Shown: positions 35,218 through 46,120, counted from the first letter of the stretch. The stretch: 64,000 nucleotides of DNA from Aquabacterium soli (GCF_003933735.1 NZ_RSED01000003.1:186001-250000); one strand, 5' to 3'. Notes: generated by a model from the letters alone, not told the origin. Program-made: numbers and translations.

Positions 35218-36524
35218 GACTGAGGCGACGCAGCCGGGTCGATCCGGCTGACCAGCACCTGGTCGATCTTGAAGTTGTCGACGTCCATCACCTCGAAGCG
35301 GAAACCACTCCACTCCACCGCGTCCGTCTTGCGAGGGATGCGGCGCAGCATCACCATCAGGAAGCCGGCCAGGGTGTCGTACTCCTCCTGGTGCGGCAGG
35401 GCCCACAGGTCGAGCGCGCGCATCACGTCGGGGATGGCCGTGGTGCCGTCGATCAGCCACGAGTTCTCGTCGCGGCGCACGATCTGCTCTTCATCCAGCG
35501 GCGCCACCAGCTCGCCCATCACCGTGTTCATCACGTCGTTGATGGTGATGATGCCGACCACCAGGCTGTACTCGTTGACGATGACGGCGAAGTCTTCGTG
35601 CGCATGGCGGAACTGGCTCAGCATCTCCGACAGGGTGAGCCGGTCGGGCACGATCAGCACCTTGTTGATCAGGCCCTCGGCCTTGAGCGAGATGGGTTGG
35701 GCATTGAGCACGCGGTTGAGCAGGTGCTTCGAATCCACATAGCCCAGCACCTGGTCAATGCCACCATCACAGACCAGGTAGGTGGAGTGCGGGTACTGCG
35801 CGATGCGGGCACGGATCAGCACCTCGCTGTCGTCCAGCAGGAAATGCACGATGCGCTCGCGCCCGGTCATCGAGGTGGTCACCAGGCGCGTGTCCAGCTC
35901 GATCACGTTCTCGATGACCTGGTGTTCCGCCCCGGCCAGCACACCGGCTTCGGCGCCGGCCTGGGCCATGGCCAGGATGTCGTCGGGCGTGACCTTGTCG
36001 TCGCGGCGCTCCGGCAGCCCGAGCAGGTGCGACAGCAGATCGGTCAGCCGCTTGAAGAACCACACCACCGGCTTGAACACGGTGGCGAAGTACTGCATGG
36101 GCATGACCACGTTGACCGCCACGCGCTCCGGCGCGGCCATGCCCAGGCGCTTGGGCAGCAGGTCGGCCACCAGGATGAACAGGCTGGTGACCAGCAGGAA
36201 GGACAGCACCCAGCCCCAGCGCTCCGACGCCAGCGGGTCGACACCCAGCAGGTTGAGCAAGGATCCCATGGCGGGTGAAAAAGCGCCCTCGCCCACCAGG
36301 CCCGCCAGGATGGCCACGGTGTTCTGCCCGATCTGGATGACGGTGAAGTAGTCGCCCGGCTCGTCCTGCACGTTCATGACGGCCTGGGCACGGCGGTCGC
36401 CCTGGTCGAGCAACTGGCGCAGGCGCAGGCGGCGCGACGCTGCAACCGAGAGTTCAGCCATCGAGAACAAGGCGCTCAGGCCGATCAGCAGGGCAATGAG
36501 CAGCAGGCTTTCGGTGGTTTCCAT
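35202..36524 (-). CDS. CNNM/CorC-type (HlyC) membrane transporter
   Basis: A 440-residue protein of the DUF21-CBS-CorC_HlyC family: three to four membrane segments in residues 1-150 (N-terminal L-L-L-I-A-L-L-I-G-L-S-A-L-F-S-M-A-E), two CBS domains (about 210-335) and a C-terminal CorC_HlyC domain (about 350-425). Members are linked to Mg2+/Co2+ export or tolerance; the old name haemolysin is misleading. Convergent overlap of 16 bases with the CapA-like gene. Confidence 0.92.
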   Translation of the reverse strand: METTESLLLIALLIGLSALFSMAELSVAASRRLRLRQLLDQGDRRAQAVMNVQDEPGDYFTVIQIGQNTVAILAGLVGEGAFSPAMGSLLNLLGVDPLASERWGWVLSFLLVTSLFILVADLLPKRLGMAAPERVAVNVVMPMQYFATVFKPVVWFFKRLTDLLSHLLGLPERRDDKVTPDDILAMAQAGAEAGVLAGAEHQVIENVIELDTRLVTTSMTGRERIVHFLLDDSEVLIRARIAQYPHSTYLVCDGGIDQVLGYVDSKHLLNRVLNAQPISLKAEGLINKVLIVPDRLTLSEMLSQFRHAHEDFAVIVNEYSLVVGIITINDVMNTVMGELVAPLDEEQIVRRDENSWLIDGTTAIPDVMRALDLWALPHQEEYDTLAGFLMVMLRRIPRKTDAVEWSGFRFEVMDVDNFKIDQVLVSRIDPAASPQSQPVA

Positions 36525-36573
36525 GACGCCAGTGTAGCCATTGCCCTGGGCGCACGTGCCGCCAAGGTCTGGC

Positions 36574-37647
36574 TCACAGCGGCTGTACGCGGTCTGTCGG
36601 GCAGCCCTGGTCCAGCCAGGCCTGCCATTCGTCGGCCAGGCGCTCGCACTCGACCACGGCGCGCCGCCAGTGGTCGATGCGGGTGTCGTTGTCCAGGGTC
36701 TTGAAATCGGTTCGGTCGGGCAACTTGCCGCCGGGCAAGGTGGCCACCCAGGCCGGGTTGGGGGCCAGCAGGATCATGTTGTCCAGCGCCGGCGTGGCGC
36801 GGTGTCGGCGCTTGAGGCCCTTGTCCAGCCAGCCCGGGATCACCTGCTGCTGGAAATGCGGGTAGAGCACCACCCCCTGCGCCATGCCGGAGAAAGGCCA
36901 GTGGAAGTGGTAGTCCACGATGCCGCCATCCCAGTGCGCGCCAGCGGGGCAGCCGGGGATGTCGTGCACCGGATCCAGCACGAAGGGGATGCTGCACGAG
37001 GCCTGCAGGGCAGGCAGGAAGTTCTGCTCGCTCAGCGGCACGACGCGGGTGGGCTGGTCATCAAGTTGGAGTGGTGCCTGGCCCGCCACTGAAAACACCG
37101 TGCGCTCCAGCCAGCGGCCCACCGTGCGGCGCGACACCGCGTTGCCCAAAGCAAGGCCTGCGAACCCCGCCAGCGTACCCAGGCGACCAGGCCGTTGCAG
37201 CAGGCCCAGCCCACGTGAGGTGACCATGTGCAGGCGCCAGCGCGGATGCGCCAGCATGCCTTGCAGCGAGGCGCTGAAGAAGCTGTCCAGCGCCTTGGCG
37301 AAATCACTGCTCACGCGCTGCGGCGAAGGCATCTTGCGCCCGGGCTCCGGGTCGTAACGCTGTGAGATGTAGACGCTGGCCAGGCGCTCGAAAGCCTCGG
37401 CCGGGTTGGGCAGCAAGGCAGCGGCCATGCGCCAGGCGCCGATGGACGCCCCCACCAGGTCGAGCCGGTGGTTCGCATCGGCCTGTGGCAGCCACTTCCC
37501 GAAGAGGTGGCGGTCAAGGTGGGTGAGGATGAGCCCTTTGGGCCCGCCGGCGGCCGCGGGCACCAGGCGCACATCGGCGGGCGTCAAGCCCTGCTGCCGA
37601 AGATGCGCCAACGCCCGTGGCCCTGCATGGATGTGCAAGGCCTGCAT
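36574..37647 (-). CDS. patatin-like phospholipase
   Basis: A 357-residue cytoplasmic patatin: oxyanion-hole glycines in A-A-G-G-P-K-G, the nucleophile elbow G-A-S-I-G near 68 and the catalytic aspartate in W-D-G-G-I-V-D near 235. These form the Ser-Asp dyad of patatin lipases. No secretion signal. Substrate unknown; it starts 27 bases from the following glutathione transferase gene's end and may be cotranscribed with it. Confidence 0.88.
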   Translation of the reverse strand: MQALHIHAGPRALAHLRQQGLTPADVRLVPAAAGGPKGLILTHLDRHLFGKWLPQADANHRLDLVGASIGAWRMAAALLPNPAEAFERLASVYISQRYDPEPGRKMPSPQRVSSDFAKALDSFFSASLQGMLAHPRWRLHMVTSRGLGLLQRPGRLGTLAGFAGLALGNAVSRRTVGRWLERTVFSVAGQAPLQLDDQPTRVVPLSEQNFLPALQASCSIPFVLDPVHDIPGCPAGAHWDGGIVDYHFHWPFSGMAQGVVLYPHFQQQVIPGWLDKGLKRRHRATPALDNMILLAPNPAWVATLPGGKLPDRTDFKTLDNDTRIDHWRRAVVECERLADEWQAWLDQGCPTDRVQPL

Positions 37648-37674
37648 GGTGTCGATCGTGTAACGGAGGATGCG

Positions 37675-38472
37675 TCAGGCGGCTTGCCGCAGTTGCGGCA
37701 TGTCGCCTCTGTGCAGATCGTACAGCTTTCGAACCCAGACCAGGGCCGGCCGGTTCATGTCCAAGGAAATCGATCGGGGACGCAGCAGCCCGACGTAATC
37801 GGGCGTGGAGTACACGGGGTGTTGCGACGGGCACGCCAGCGGCGCCAGCAGCGAGGCCGCGGTGATGTCGGCCACCGACAGGCGCGAGCCCACCAGGTAC
37901 AGGCGCCCATCGCTCAGGCGGCCTTCCAGCCAGGCCAGCGCCTGCAGGATGCGCTCTTCCGATCGCTTGGCCGCACTGGGCGTGATGTTGAGCCGGAACT
38001 TGAAGACCTGCTTGATCAGCGGGTAGCCCAGCCGGACCAGCCGGTGCTTCCAGCCTTGGGCGTGGTCGGTCCACAGGGCCAGGATTTTGTCGTCGTGCCG
38101 GAAGGCATCGAGGTAGAGGAAGCGGGCGATGTCGCGGCCGATGTTGTCGAAGCGGTCTTCGATGGCCAGGCACTCTTCGCGCAGCTCGACCCCTTGCGGC
38201 AGCAGGCCCAGGGGACCATGGCGCTCATCGAGCCACAGCAGGATGCGGGTGCTGTCCTGCACATGAACCTGGCGGCCGTTGAGGCGCTGCTCTCGCAGGA
38301 TGGGCAGCGTCGTCTGGCCTTGGCCGCCCATGCGCAGCGCCGGCAGCATGTGGAAGGCCGGCGTCATGATCACTTCGCGAAAAGGCAGGCTGCTGGCTTG
38401 CAGCACCCAGCGGATCTTCTCGCTGTAGTGCGACATCGCGAACGTGAAAAGGGTCAGGCCCACCGGCTCCAT
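37675..38472 (-). CDS. glutathione S-transferase family protein
   Basis: A 265-residue GST: an N-terminal thioredoxin-like domain with S-H-Y-S-E-K-I-R-W near 15 and D-S-T-R-I-L-L-W-L near 75 (the glutathione-binding S/T), and an all-helical C-terminal domain with L-S-V-A-D-I-T-A-A (the N-capping box) near 215. ATG 38472 fits the family start; ATG 38511 and an open start at 38583 are alternatives. Substrate unknown. Confidence 0.85.
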   Translation of the reverse strand: MEPVGLTLFTFAMSHYSEKIRWVLQASSLPFREVIMTPAFHMLPALRMGGQGQTTLPILREQRLNGRQVHVQDSTRILLWLDERHGPLGLLPQGVELREECLAIEDRFDNIGRDIARFLYLDAFRHDDKILALWTDHAQGWKHRLVRLGYPLIKQVFKFRLNITPSAAKRSEERILQALAWLEGRLSDGRLYLVGSRLSVADITAASLLAPLACPSQHPVYSTPDYVGLLRPRSISLDMNRPALVWVRKLYDLHRGDMPQLRQAA

Positions 38473-38601
38473 GGGGTACTTCGAACGACAAGGGGAAGGA
38501 ACGGTCAGCATACCCGCAAGCCCCCCGCTTGTCGGCCCCCACGATGCGGGAAGCGCCCCCCGCGAATGGGTAGATCCGCGCAAATATGAGCGTTGCCCGG
38601 C

Positions 38602-40947
38602 TCAGCGCTTGGTCTGCAGCTTGGCGAAGGCTGCGGCCATCGCCGACTCGCCCTGTGGCTGCGGAGCGCCCCGCCCTGCCCCGCCGCCCACGCGCTCGTT
38701 GCGCGCCGCCGGCTTGAAGCCGTTGTCGCGGGCGCCACCGCCGCTTCGCGCGCCCGGCGCCGCGTCCAGTTTCATGGTCAGCGAGATGCGCTTGCGGGCC
38801 AGGTCGACCTCCAGCACCTTCACCTTGACGATGTCGCCGGTCTTGACCACCTCGCGCGCATCGGTGACGAACTTGTTGGACAGCTGGCTCACGTGCACCA
38901 GGCCGTCCTGGTGCACACCCAGGTCGACGAAGGCGCCGAACTGGGCCACGTTGCTCACGGTGCCCTCGAGCACCATGCCCTCCTGCAGGTCCTTGAGGTC
39001 TTCCACGCCATCGTTGAAGCGCGCCACCTTGAAGTCGGGGCGCGGGTCGCGGCCCGGCTTTTCCAGCTCGCCCAGGATGTCCTTGACGGTGATGACGCCG
39101 AACTTGTCGTCGGCGAACAGCTCGGGCTTGAGCGTGCGCAGCACGTCGCTCTTGCCGATCAGATCACCGATGGCTTTGCCCGTCTGGGCCAGCATCTTCT
39201 GCACCACCGGGTAGGTCTCGGGGTGCACGCCCGAGATGTCCAGCGGGTTGTCGCCATCGCGGATGCGCAGGAAGCCCGCCGCCTGCTCGAAGGTCTTGGC
39301 GCCCAGCCCGGCCACGTCCATCAACTGCTTGCGGTTCTTGAAGGCACCGTTGGCATCGCGCCAGCGCACGATGCTGTTGGCCACGGCCGAGCTCAGGCCC
39401 GACACGCGCGACAACAAGGGTGCCGACGCCGTGTTCAGGTCCACCCCCACGGAGTTCACGCAGTCTTCGACCACGGTGTCCAGCGTGCGGGCCAGTTCAC
39501 TCTGGTTGACATCGTGCTGGTACTGACCCACGCCGATGCTCTTGGGATCGATCTTGACCAGCTCGGCCAGCGGATCCTGCAGGCGGCGCGCGATGGACAC
39601 GGCGCCGCGCAGGCTCACGTCCAGCTCGGGCAGTTCCTTGCTCGCGAACTCGGAGGCCGAGTACACCGACGCGCCCGCCTCGCTCACCACCACCTTCTCG
39701 ATGTGGGTGCCAGGGGCCAGTTGCTGGATGCGCTTGATCAGGTCGGCGGCCAGCTTGTCGGTCTCGCGGCTGGCGGTGCCGTTGCCGATGGCGATCAGGT
39801 TGACGCCATGCGTGGCGCACAACCGGCCCAGCGTGTGGATCGAGCCTTCCCAATCCTTGCGGGGCTCGTGCGGGTACACGGTCGAGGTGTCCAGCACGCG
39901 GCCGGTGTCGCTCACCACGGCCACCTTCACGCCGGTGCGGATGCCCGGGTCCAGCCCCATCACCACGCGCTTGCCGGCGGGAGCGGCCAGCAACAGATCG
40001 CGCAGGTTCTCGGCGAACACCTTGATGGCCGTGGCCTCGGCGGATTCGCGCAGGCGGGAGAAGAGATCGCGCTCCAGGCTGAGCGAGAGCTTGACCTTCC
40101 AGGTCCAGGCGACGGTCTTGCGGATCAGGTCATCTGCCGGGCGCTTGCTGTGGCTCCAGCCCAGGTGGATGGCGATACGGCCCTCGGCCATGGTCGGCTT
40201 GCCGGGTACGGTTTCTTCATCGAGCACCAGCTTGGCATCGAGGAACTCCTGCGTGCGGCCGCGGAACACGGCCAGCGCGCGGTGCGAAGGCACGGTGCGG
40301 ATGGGTTCGTCGTAGTCGAAGTAATCACGGAACTTGGCCACATCGGGGTTGTTCTCGTCCTTGCCGTCCATCAGCTTCGACTTGAACAGGCCCTCCTGCC
40401 ACAGCCAGTCGCGCATCTTGCCGATCAGCGTGGCGTCTTCGGCCCAGCGTTCGGACAGCAGGTCGCGCACGCCATCGAGCACGGCCAAGGCATCGGCGAA
40501 ACCGCCCTCGGCGTTGATGAAGGCAGCAGCCTCGGCGGCCGGATCGAGCGACGGATCGGCGAACAGCTTGTCGGCCAGGGGCTCCAGGCCGGCTTCGCGG
40601 GCGATCATGCCCTTGGTGCGGCGCTTGGGCTTGTAGGGCAGGTACAGGTCTTCGAGTTCCTGCTTCGTGGGCACGGTCTCGATGGCGGCACGCAGTTCAG
40701 GGGTGAGCTTGCCCTGCTCGTCGATGCTCTTGAGCACGGCGGCGCGGCGGTCTTCCAGCTCACGCAGGTAGCCCAGGCGGGCCTCCAGGTCACGCAACTG
40801 GGTGTCGTCCAGGCCGTCGGTGGCTTCCTTGCGGTAACGGGCGATGAAGGGCACGGTGGCCCCGCCGTCCAGCAGGTCGATGGCGGCTTTGACTTGCGCG
40901 GGGCGAACCTTGAGTTCGGCCGCCAGTTGCATCAGGATCTTGTCCAA
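38602..40947 (-). CDS. tex: RNA-binding transcription accessory protein Tex
   Basis: A 781-residue protein (family about 770-790): N-terminal helical region with [12 protein letters not shown], a YqgF-like RNase H fold (G-L-D-P-G-I-R-T-G near 330), helix-hairpin-helix motifs (about 490-570) and a C-terminal S1 domain with [15 protein letters not shown]. The tail is Gly/Arg/Ala-rich. I chose TTG 40947 because GAGG stands 7 bases before it and it yields the usual [12 protein letters not shown] start; ATG 40932 is an alternative. Confidence 0.92.
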   Translation of the reverse strand: MDKILMQLAAELKVRPAQVKAAIDLLDGGATVPFIARYRKEATDGLDDTQLRDLEARLGYLRELEDRRAAVLKSIDEQGKLTPELRAAIETVPTKQELEDLYLPYKPKRRTKGMIAREAGLEPLADKLFADPSLDPAAEAAAFINAEGGFADALAVLDGVRDLLSERWAEDATLIGKMRDWLWQEGLFKSKLMDGKDENNPDVAKFRDYFDYDEPIRTVPSHRALAVFRGRTQEFLDAKLVLDEETVPGKPTMAEGRIAIHLGWSHSKRPADDLIRKTVAWTWKVKLSLSLERDLFSRLRESAEATAIKVFAENLRDLLLAAPAGKRVVMGLDPGIRTGVKVAVVSDTGRVLDTSTVYPHEPRKDWEGSIHTLGRLCATHGVNLIAIGNGTASRETDKLAADLIKRIQQLAPGTHIEKVVVSEAGASVYSASEFASKELPELDVSLRGAVSIARRLQDPLAELVKIDPKSIGVGQYQHDVNQSELARTLDTVVEDCVNSVGVDLNTASAPLLSRVSGLSSAVANSIVRWRDANGAFKNRKQLMDVAGLGAKTFEQAAGFLRIRDGDNPLDISGVHPETYPVVQKMLAQTGKAIGDLIGKSDVLRTLKPELFADDKFGVITVKDILGELEKPGRDPRPDFKVARFNDGVEDLKDLQEGMVLEGTVSNVAQFGAFVDLGVHQDGLVHVSQLSNKFVTDAREVVKTGDIVKVKVLEVDLARKRISLTMKLDAAPGARSGGGARDNGFKPAARNERVGGGAGRGAPQPQGESAMAAAFAKLQTKR

Positions 40948-41069
40948 GGGAAGGCCTCGTGAAGCAGGTCGAGAGGGGGCGCAGTTTGCCACAGTGCGTC
41001 CCGCGAGTTCCGCCCCGGCATCGGCGACAATACGAGGTTTGTTCCGCGCCCGATTTCCCAGCTTTCACC

Positions 41070-42104
41070 ATGGCCCTGATCCCTTACGCCCTCTCCAAAT
41101 CCGTGCTCTTCAAGATGGACCCGGAGGATGCGCACGAGCTCATCATGAACTCGCTGGCCGCCTTCCAGAACACGCCGCTGGCCTGCCTGTGGGGCAACAC
41201 CCGCGTGGACGATCCGGTCGAGCTGGCCGGCCTGCGCTTTCCCAACCGCATCGGCATGGCCGCCGGGCTGGACAAGAACGGCCGCGTGATCGACGGCCTG
41301 GGCGCCATGGGCTTCGGCTTCGTCGAGGTAGGCACCGTCACGCCGAAAGGGCAGGCAGGCAATCCGCGCCCGCGCATCTTCCGCCTGCCCGAGGCCCAGG
41401 CCCTGATCAACCGCCTGGGGTTCAACAACGAGGGGCTGGACGCCTTCGTGGCCAATGTGAAAAAGGCCCGCTACCGCCAGAGCGGCGGCCTGCTGGGCCT
41501 GAACATCGGCAAGAACGCCGCCACGCCCATCGAGAACGCGGTGGACGACTACATCCTGTGCCTGGATGGCGTCTACCCGCATGCCGACTACGTGGTGGTC
41601 AACATCTCGTCGCCCAACACCAAGAATCTGCGCACCCTGCAGAGCGACGAAGCGCTCGATGCCCTGCTCGGCCGCCTGCAGGAACACCGCCAGACACTGA
41701 TCCAGCGCCACGGCCGCACCGTGCCCATGTTCGTGAAGATCGCACCCGATCTGGATGAAACCCAGGTGGGCGTGATCGCCGCCACGCTTCAGAAGAACGG
41801 ACTGGATGGCGTGATCGCCACCAACACCACCCTGTCGCGCGATGCCGTGAAGGGCCTGCAACATGGTGAAGAAACCGGCGGTCTGAGCGGGCGCCCGGTG
41901 TTCGAGGCCAGCAACCAGGTGATCCGCCAGTTGCGCGCAGCCCTCGGCCCGCGCTTTCCCATCATCGGGGTGGGTGGCGTGTTCAGCGGGGCTGATGCCC
42001 GCGCCAAGCGCGAAGCCGGCGCCGACCTGGTGCAGATCTATTCGGGCCTGATCTACGAAGGCCCGGGGCTGGTCAACGACTGCGCGCGGGCACTCAAGGC
42101 CTGA
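41070..42104 (+). CDS. pyrD: dihydroorotate dehydrogenase (quinone), class 2
   Basis: Fourth step of pyrimidine synthesis, membrane-associated. The 344-residue enzyme has the N-terminal membrane-binding helices of class 2, [10 protein letters not shown] (FMN site) near 70, the catalytic serine in N-I-S-S-P-N-T near 177, and G-V-G-G-V near 298. The stop codon abuts that of the convergent HDOD gene with no base between. Confidence 0.95.
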   Translation: MALIPYALSKSVLFKMDPEDAHELIMNSLAAFQNTPLACLWGNTRVDDPVELAGLRFPNRIGMAAGLDKNGRVIDGLGAMGFGFVEVGTVTPKGQAGNPRPRIFRLPEAQALINRLGFNNEGLDAFVANVKKARYRQSGGLLGLNIGKNAATPIENAVDDYILCLDGVYPHADYVVVNISSPNTKNLRTLQSDEALDALLGRLQEHRQTLIQRHGRTVPMFVKIAPDLDETQVGVIAATLQKNGLDGVIATNTTLSRDAVKGLQHGEETGGLSGRPVFEASNQVIRQLRAALGPRFPIIGVGGVFSGADARAKREAGADLVQIYSGLIYEGPGLVNDCARALKA

Positions 42105-43955
42105 TCAACGCTGGCCTTGCGACGCAGCCGCGGCCGCCAGGCCAGGCTCGGGCGCGCTGGCAAAGGTGCGGCGGTACAGGCCCGCGTCCACCGCACGCAC
42201 GGCGCGCTGCAAGGATTCCAGCAACTCCTTCTGGCTGGTCAGCGCGGGCCGCGCATAGCGCGACATCAGCTTCGTCAGCATCAGGTTCTGGCGCACCGAG
42301 GGTTGTTCGATCAGCTCGCACAACTCGTTGGCCAGGCTGGCGGTGAGGCGCAGCCAATCGCCGGGGCTTTCGGGTCGACGCGGTGACACGTTCACGCTCA
42401 AGGGGCGGGCCGCCTGGATGAAGTACTCCGGGAAGCCCCAGTAGCGCAGCACCGCCGCCGTCAGTTCATCCGGATGGATGCCCAGCACCGCGCCCGTGGC
42501 CGCGTCCATCGTCATCCCGGGCGTGGGCTTGCCTTCTGCCTCCGTGGGCGGCCCGGGCATGGTCAGCCGGTTGATCTGGGCCGATTCTTCAGGGAAGTGG
42601 TAGAGGATCAGCAGACGGCCCAGGCGCTGGGACATGGCCGCCATCATGGCCTCTTCATCGCCGATGTTGAAGGGGCGCAACCAGCGGGCCGCCAGCGCGG
42701 CCACGCACGCCACCTTGAGCTCGGTTTCCAGTGCCGTCACGGCGGCTTCACCGGCCTGGGCGCCCTGCAGCGAACTCGATGCCTGCAGCACGCCCGGCCA
42801 GGTGCGCAGCGTGCCGCACACCTTTCGCAGGCCCTGCTGCCCCAGCAGCACGATGGCGCGCCCCAGGCTGCAGGAGGGGTCCTCGTTGCCGCCCATCTGG
42901 TAGCGGGCCGTGTTCACGGCGCGCAGCAGTTCCCAGGCCAGGGCCGGGTCCAGCACGATCTGGCTGACCATGTCGTCCACGCGGAGCTCCTCACGCGTGA
43001 ACACCTTGAGGATGCCGCCCATGTCCCGCGCCCGGCTGGGCAGGTGCCCCACCGATTCGAGGCGGTCCATGATGAGCGCCAAGGGCCCGGAGTCTTCCTG
43101 GCTGTTGGTCTTGATCCAGTTCTGCAGCGCGCTGATCAACGTGCGGGCGTTCAGGTAGCGCTGCCGGGACTGCCGGTCGGTCGCCCGGTTCACGATGGAG
43201 CGCAGCGTTTCCGCCACAGGTTGCGGCGTGCTCCACGGCAGCCGCACGATCTCCGGTCCCACGCGCAGCGATGCGCTGGCCAGGTCCGGGTCATCCAGCG
43301 CAGGGTGCCCGGCCAGCAGGCGGTGCAGCAGCAAGCCGGCCATCAGCACATCGCGCTCGGCTGCCACGCGCTGCTCCTGCCTTGAACCTGTGCCTGGGGC
43401 CGTGGGCGCCCCTGCACCCAGGCCGCCGGGGCGTGGCAGGGCGAGCCCTACCGCCAGGCCCGCCACCTTGATGTGGCCAGCGCTGTCGAGCATCACGTTG
43501 GCCAGTTCCAGATCCTTGTGGGCCGTGCCGGCCTCATGGGCGTAGGCCAGGGCCTCGAGCAATTCGATCGTCCAGTTGACGATGTCCACCACCGTGGGCA
43601 ACGGGTGGCTGGGCTGCATGCGCTCGTGCAGGCTGAGGGCGCCGCCGCGCTCATACACCGCGTAGGGCCAGCCTTCATGGATACCGATGTCCAGCACCTG
43701 TGCCAGGCGGGGATGTTTCAGCCGCGAGGCCAGCAGCACTTCCTGGCTCCAGGCATCCTTGTCCTGCTCGGACTTGGGCTGGGCCCTGGGCACACACAGC
43801 AGCACCTCGGCCTGGCTGGCCGTGTCATGCGCCAACCAGGCGTACGACACGGAACTCTTGCCCAATAGCTGACGCAGCTCGAAGCGCCCGAAACGCCGAG
43901 CCGGCGACGCACTGGGAGGCATCACATCAGCCGAGTCCATTGACAACCAACCCAT
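42105..43955 (-). CDS. pseudokinase-HDOD fusion protein
   Basis: A 616-residue protein. Residues about 22-290 have the fold pattern of a Ser/Thr kinase: R-F-E-L-R-Q-L-L-G, then A-H-K-D-L-E-L-A-N-V-M-L at 145-156. However, the ATP-binding Lys is absent (V-L-L-C-V-P-R), HRD is HKD with the following Lys replaced by Glu, and DFG is replaced by A-G-L (165-167). It should therefore be a pseudokinase or a strongly altered one. Residues about 300-545 are an HDOD domain (signal output domain related to HD phosphohydrolases, usually without the HD residues). Likely a signalling scaffold; partner unknown. Start 43955 is followed by another ATG at 43940. Confidence 0.82.
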   Translation of the reverse strand: MGWLSMDSADVMPPSASPARRFGRFELRQLLGKSSVSYAWLAHDTASQAEVLLCVPRAQPKSEQDKDAWSQEVLLASRLKHPRLAQVLDIGIHEGWPYAVYERGGALSLHERMQPSHPLPTVVDIVNWTIELLEALAYAHEAGTAHKDLELANVMLDSAGHIKVAGLAVGLALPRPGGLGAGAPTAPGTGSRQEQRVAAERDVLMAGLLLHRLLAGHPALDDPDLASASLRVGPEIVRLPWSTPQPVAETLRSIVNRATDRQSRQRYLNARTLISALQNWIKTNSQEDSGPLALIMDRLESVGHLPSRARDMGGILKVFTREELRVDDMVSQIVLDPALAWELLRAVNTARYQMGGNEDPSCSLGRAIVLLGQQGLRKVCGTLRTWPGVLQASSSLQGAQAGEAAVTALETELKVACVAALAARWLRPFNIGDEEAMMAAMSQRLGRLLILYHFPEESAQINRLTMPGPPTEAEGKPTPGMTMDAATGAVLGIHPDELTAAVLRYWGFPEYFIQAARPLSVNVSPRRPESPGDWLRLTASLANELCELIEQPSVRQNLMLTKLMSRYARPALTSQKELLESLQRAVRAVDAGLYRRTFASAPEPGLAAAAASQGQR

Positions 43956-44107
43956 CCATCATCAAAACAAGAATAAATTTGCAGACGCACGACACAGATA
44001 CATTTAAACGCAAATCCGGACAACTGAACCGATGATCAGACCCTAAGAACACCGGGCATTTTTCACTCTCCGAACGCCAGCATGCCAAGGCAGGCTATGT
44101 TCGCCAT

Positions 44108-44136
44108 TGATAAATCATGCACCCACGTCAGATAAG
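44108..44136 (+). promoter_or_regulatory. possible trxA promoter
   Basis: TTGATA (44108-44113), 17 bases, AGATAA (44131-44136), about 70 bases upstream of the trxA start. The -35 matches 5 of 6; the -10 is weak. The 249-base spacer between the HDOD gene and trxA holds no other feature I can support. Confidence 0.3.
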
Positions 44137-44204
44137 GCTGCAGGGTTGTGTGTCAAAATTTATCCCAGCTACCCCACAAAGGGTTCCGCTTCAAGGACAG
44201 TCTC

Positions 44205-44534
44205 ATGAGCAACGAATTGATCAAACATGTGAGCGACGCGTCGTTCGACGCCGACGTGCTTCAGGCCGCCACCCCCGTGCTGGTGGATTACTGGGCCGAA
44301 TGGTGCGGCCCCTGCAAGATGATCGCCCCGATCCTGGACGAGGTGGCCGACACCTATGACGGACGGGTCACCATCGCCAAGATGAACGTGGACGAAAACC
44401 GTGCCGTGCCCGCCCAGTTCGGCATCCGCGGTATTCCCACCCTGATGATCTTCAAGTCCGGTCAATTGGCCGCAACCAAGGTCGGCGCCTTGTCCAAGGC
44501 CCAGCTGACCGCGTTCATCGACGCCAACCTGTGA
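44205..44534 (+). CDS. trxA: thioredoxin
   Basis: Small dithiol reductase, 109 residues, active site W-C-G-P-C at 33-37 and the cis-proline motif G-I-P-T-L near 76. AAGGA lies 9 bases before the ATG. The trxA-rho order is conserved in proteobacteria. Confidence 0.97.
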   Translation: MSNELIKHVSDASFDADVLQAATPVLVDYWAEWCGPCKMIAPILDEVADTYDGRVTIAKMNVDENRAVPAQFGIRGIPTLMIFKSGQLAATKVGALSKAQLTAFIDANL

Positions 44535-44535
44535 T

Positions 44536-44606
44536 CTGAAAAAGGGCCTCACTGCCCTTATACTGTGCCCATGCCGCCGGATCGGTGATACGTCTCACCG
44601 GCCGGC
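44536..44606 (+). promoter_or_regulatory. rho promoter candidate and leader hairpin
   Basis: CTGAAA (44536-44541), 17 bases, TATACT (44559-44564) gives a plausible sigma70 promoter. The transcribed leader then forms a stable hairpin: GCCGG and CGGTGA (44576-44588) pair with TCACCG and CCGGC (44595-44606) around a 6-base loop. About 200 leader bases remain before the rho start. Rho genes are commonly autoregulated by termination in a long leader; that this one is, is inference. Confidence 0.45.
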
Positions 44607-44800
44607 AGCAAGAGCCAAGGTCTTGAACCCGGGCTCGCATCGCCGGTCATCCTTTTCCTAGCGACCGCCCGGCAAGCACGGCATCCGTTCATCGGATGCA
44701 CCACTCCCCCACACCGTTCCAATCCGCCACACATCGGTTCGACAGGCCCTTTGCGCAAGCACACCTGCTCCGAGAACGGTTTTGTACAGGGTACAGATCC

Positions 44801-46066
44801 ATGCATCTTTCCGAACTGAAGGCGCTGCACATTTCGACTCTGGTCGACATGGCCGAGTCCTTGGAGATCGAAAACGTCGCCCGCATGCGCAAGCAAGAGC
44901 TGATGTTCGCGATCATGAAGAAGCGCGCCAAGGCTGGCGAGCAGGTCTTCGGCGACGGCGTCCTCGAAGTGCTGCCTGACGGCTTCGGCTTCCTGCGTGC
45001 GCTAGACGCCAGCTTCCTGGCCAGCACCGACGACATCTACCTGTCGCCCAGCCAGGTGCGCCGCTTCAATCTGCACACCGGCGACATGATCGAAGGCGAA
45101 GTGCGCGTGCCCAAGGATGGCGAGCGCTACTTTGCCCTGGTCAAGGTGGACCGCGTCAACGGCATGTCGCCCGAGGTCAACAAGAACAAGATCCTGTTCG
45201 AGAACCTCACGCCCCTGTTCCCGACCGAGCAGTTCAAGCTCGAGAGCGACAAGATCAAGAGCGACGACAACGTCACCAGCCGCATCATCGACCTGATCGC
45301 CCCCATCGGCAAAGGCCAGCGCGCCCTGCTGGTGGCCCCGCCCAAGAGCGGCAAGACGGTGATGATGAAGAACCTGGCGCATGCGCTGGTGGCCAACCAC
45401 CCTGACGTGCACCTGATCGTGCTGCTGGTCGACGAGCGCCCGGAAGAAGTGACCGAAATGCAGCGCACCGTGCGCGGCGAGGTCATCAGCTCCACCTTCG
45501 ACGAGCCGGCCCAGCGCCATGTGCAGGTCGCCGAAATGGTCATCGAACGCGCCAAGCGCCTGGTCGAACTCAAGCAGGACGTGGTCATCCTGCTGGACTC
45601 CATCACCCGACTGGCGCGCGCTTACAACAACGTGCTGCCCAGCTCCGGCAAGGTGCTGTCCGGCGGTGTGGATTCCAACGCCCTGCAGCGCCCCAAGCGC
45701 TTTTTCGGCGCGGCCCGCAACATCGAAGAAGGCGGCTCGCTCACCATCATCGGCACCGCGCTGGTCGACACCGGCAGCCGCATGGACGAAGTGATCTACG
45801 AAGAGTTCAAGGGCACCGGCAACTGCGAAATCCACCTGGATCGCCGCATGGCCGAAAAGCGCGTGTACCCCTCGATCCTGATCAACAAGTCGGGCACCCG
45901 CCGCGAAGAGTTGCTGCTCAAGCCGGAGATCCTGCAAAAGAGCTGGATCCTGCGCAAGCTGCTCTACCCGATGGACGAGATCGACGCGATGGAGTTCGTG
46001 CTCGACAAGATGCGCTCGACCAAGAACAACCACGACTTCTTCGACATGATGCGTCGCGGTGGCTGA
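44801..46066 (+). CDS. rho: transcription termination factor Rho
   Basis: Hexameric RNA helicase for factor-dependent termination: 421 residues, Rho N domain (M-H-L-S-E-L-K), RNA-binding cold-shock-like fold with G-F-G-F-L-R near 61-66, Walker A A-P-P-K-S-G-K-T at 179-186, and the Q- and R-loop segments in the C-terminal half. No insertion domain is present. Strongly conserved throughout. Confidence 0.98.
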   Translation: MHLSELKALHISTLVDMAESLEIENVARMRKQELMFAIMKKRAKAGEQVFGDGVLEVLPDGFGFLRALDASFLASTDDIYLSPSQVRRFNLHTGDMIEGEVRVPKDGERYFALVKVDRVNGMSPEVNKNKILFENLTPLFPTEQFKLESDKIKSDDNVTSRIIDLIAPIGKGQRALLVAPPKSGKTVMMKNLAHALVANHPDVHLIVLLVDERPEEVTEMQRTVRGEVISSTFDEPAQRHVQVAEMVIERAKRLVELKQDVVILLDSITRLARAYNNVLPSSGKVLSGGVDSNALQRPKRFFGAARNIEEGGSLTIIGTALVDTGSRMDEVIYEEFKGTGNCEIHLDRRMAEKRVYPSILINKSGTRREELLLKPEILQKSWILRKLLYPMDEIDAMEFVLDKMRSTKNNHDFFDMMRRGG

Positions 46067-46081
46067 CCTGTTCAGCGCATT

Positions 46082-46111
46082 GCAAAAAGCAGCCTGCGGG
46101 CTGCTTTTTGC
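46082..46111 (+). terminator. intrinsic terminator after rho
   Basis: GCAAAAAGCAGC (46082-46093) pairs perfectly with GCTGCTTTTTGC (46100-46111); the stem's own T-run acts as the U-tract. Confidence 0.9.
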
Positions 46112-46120
46112 TTGGCCGGG

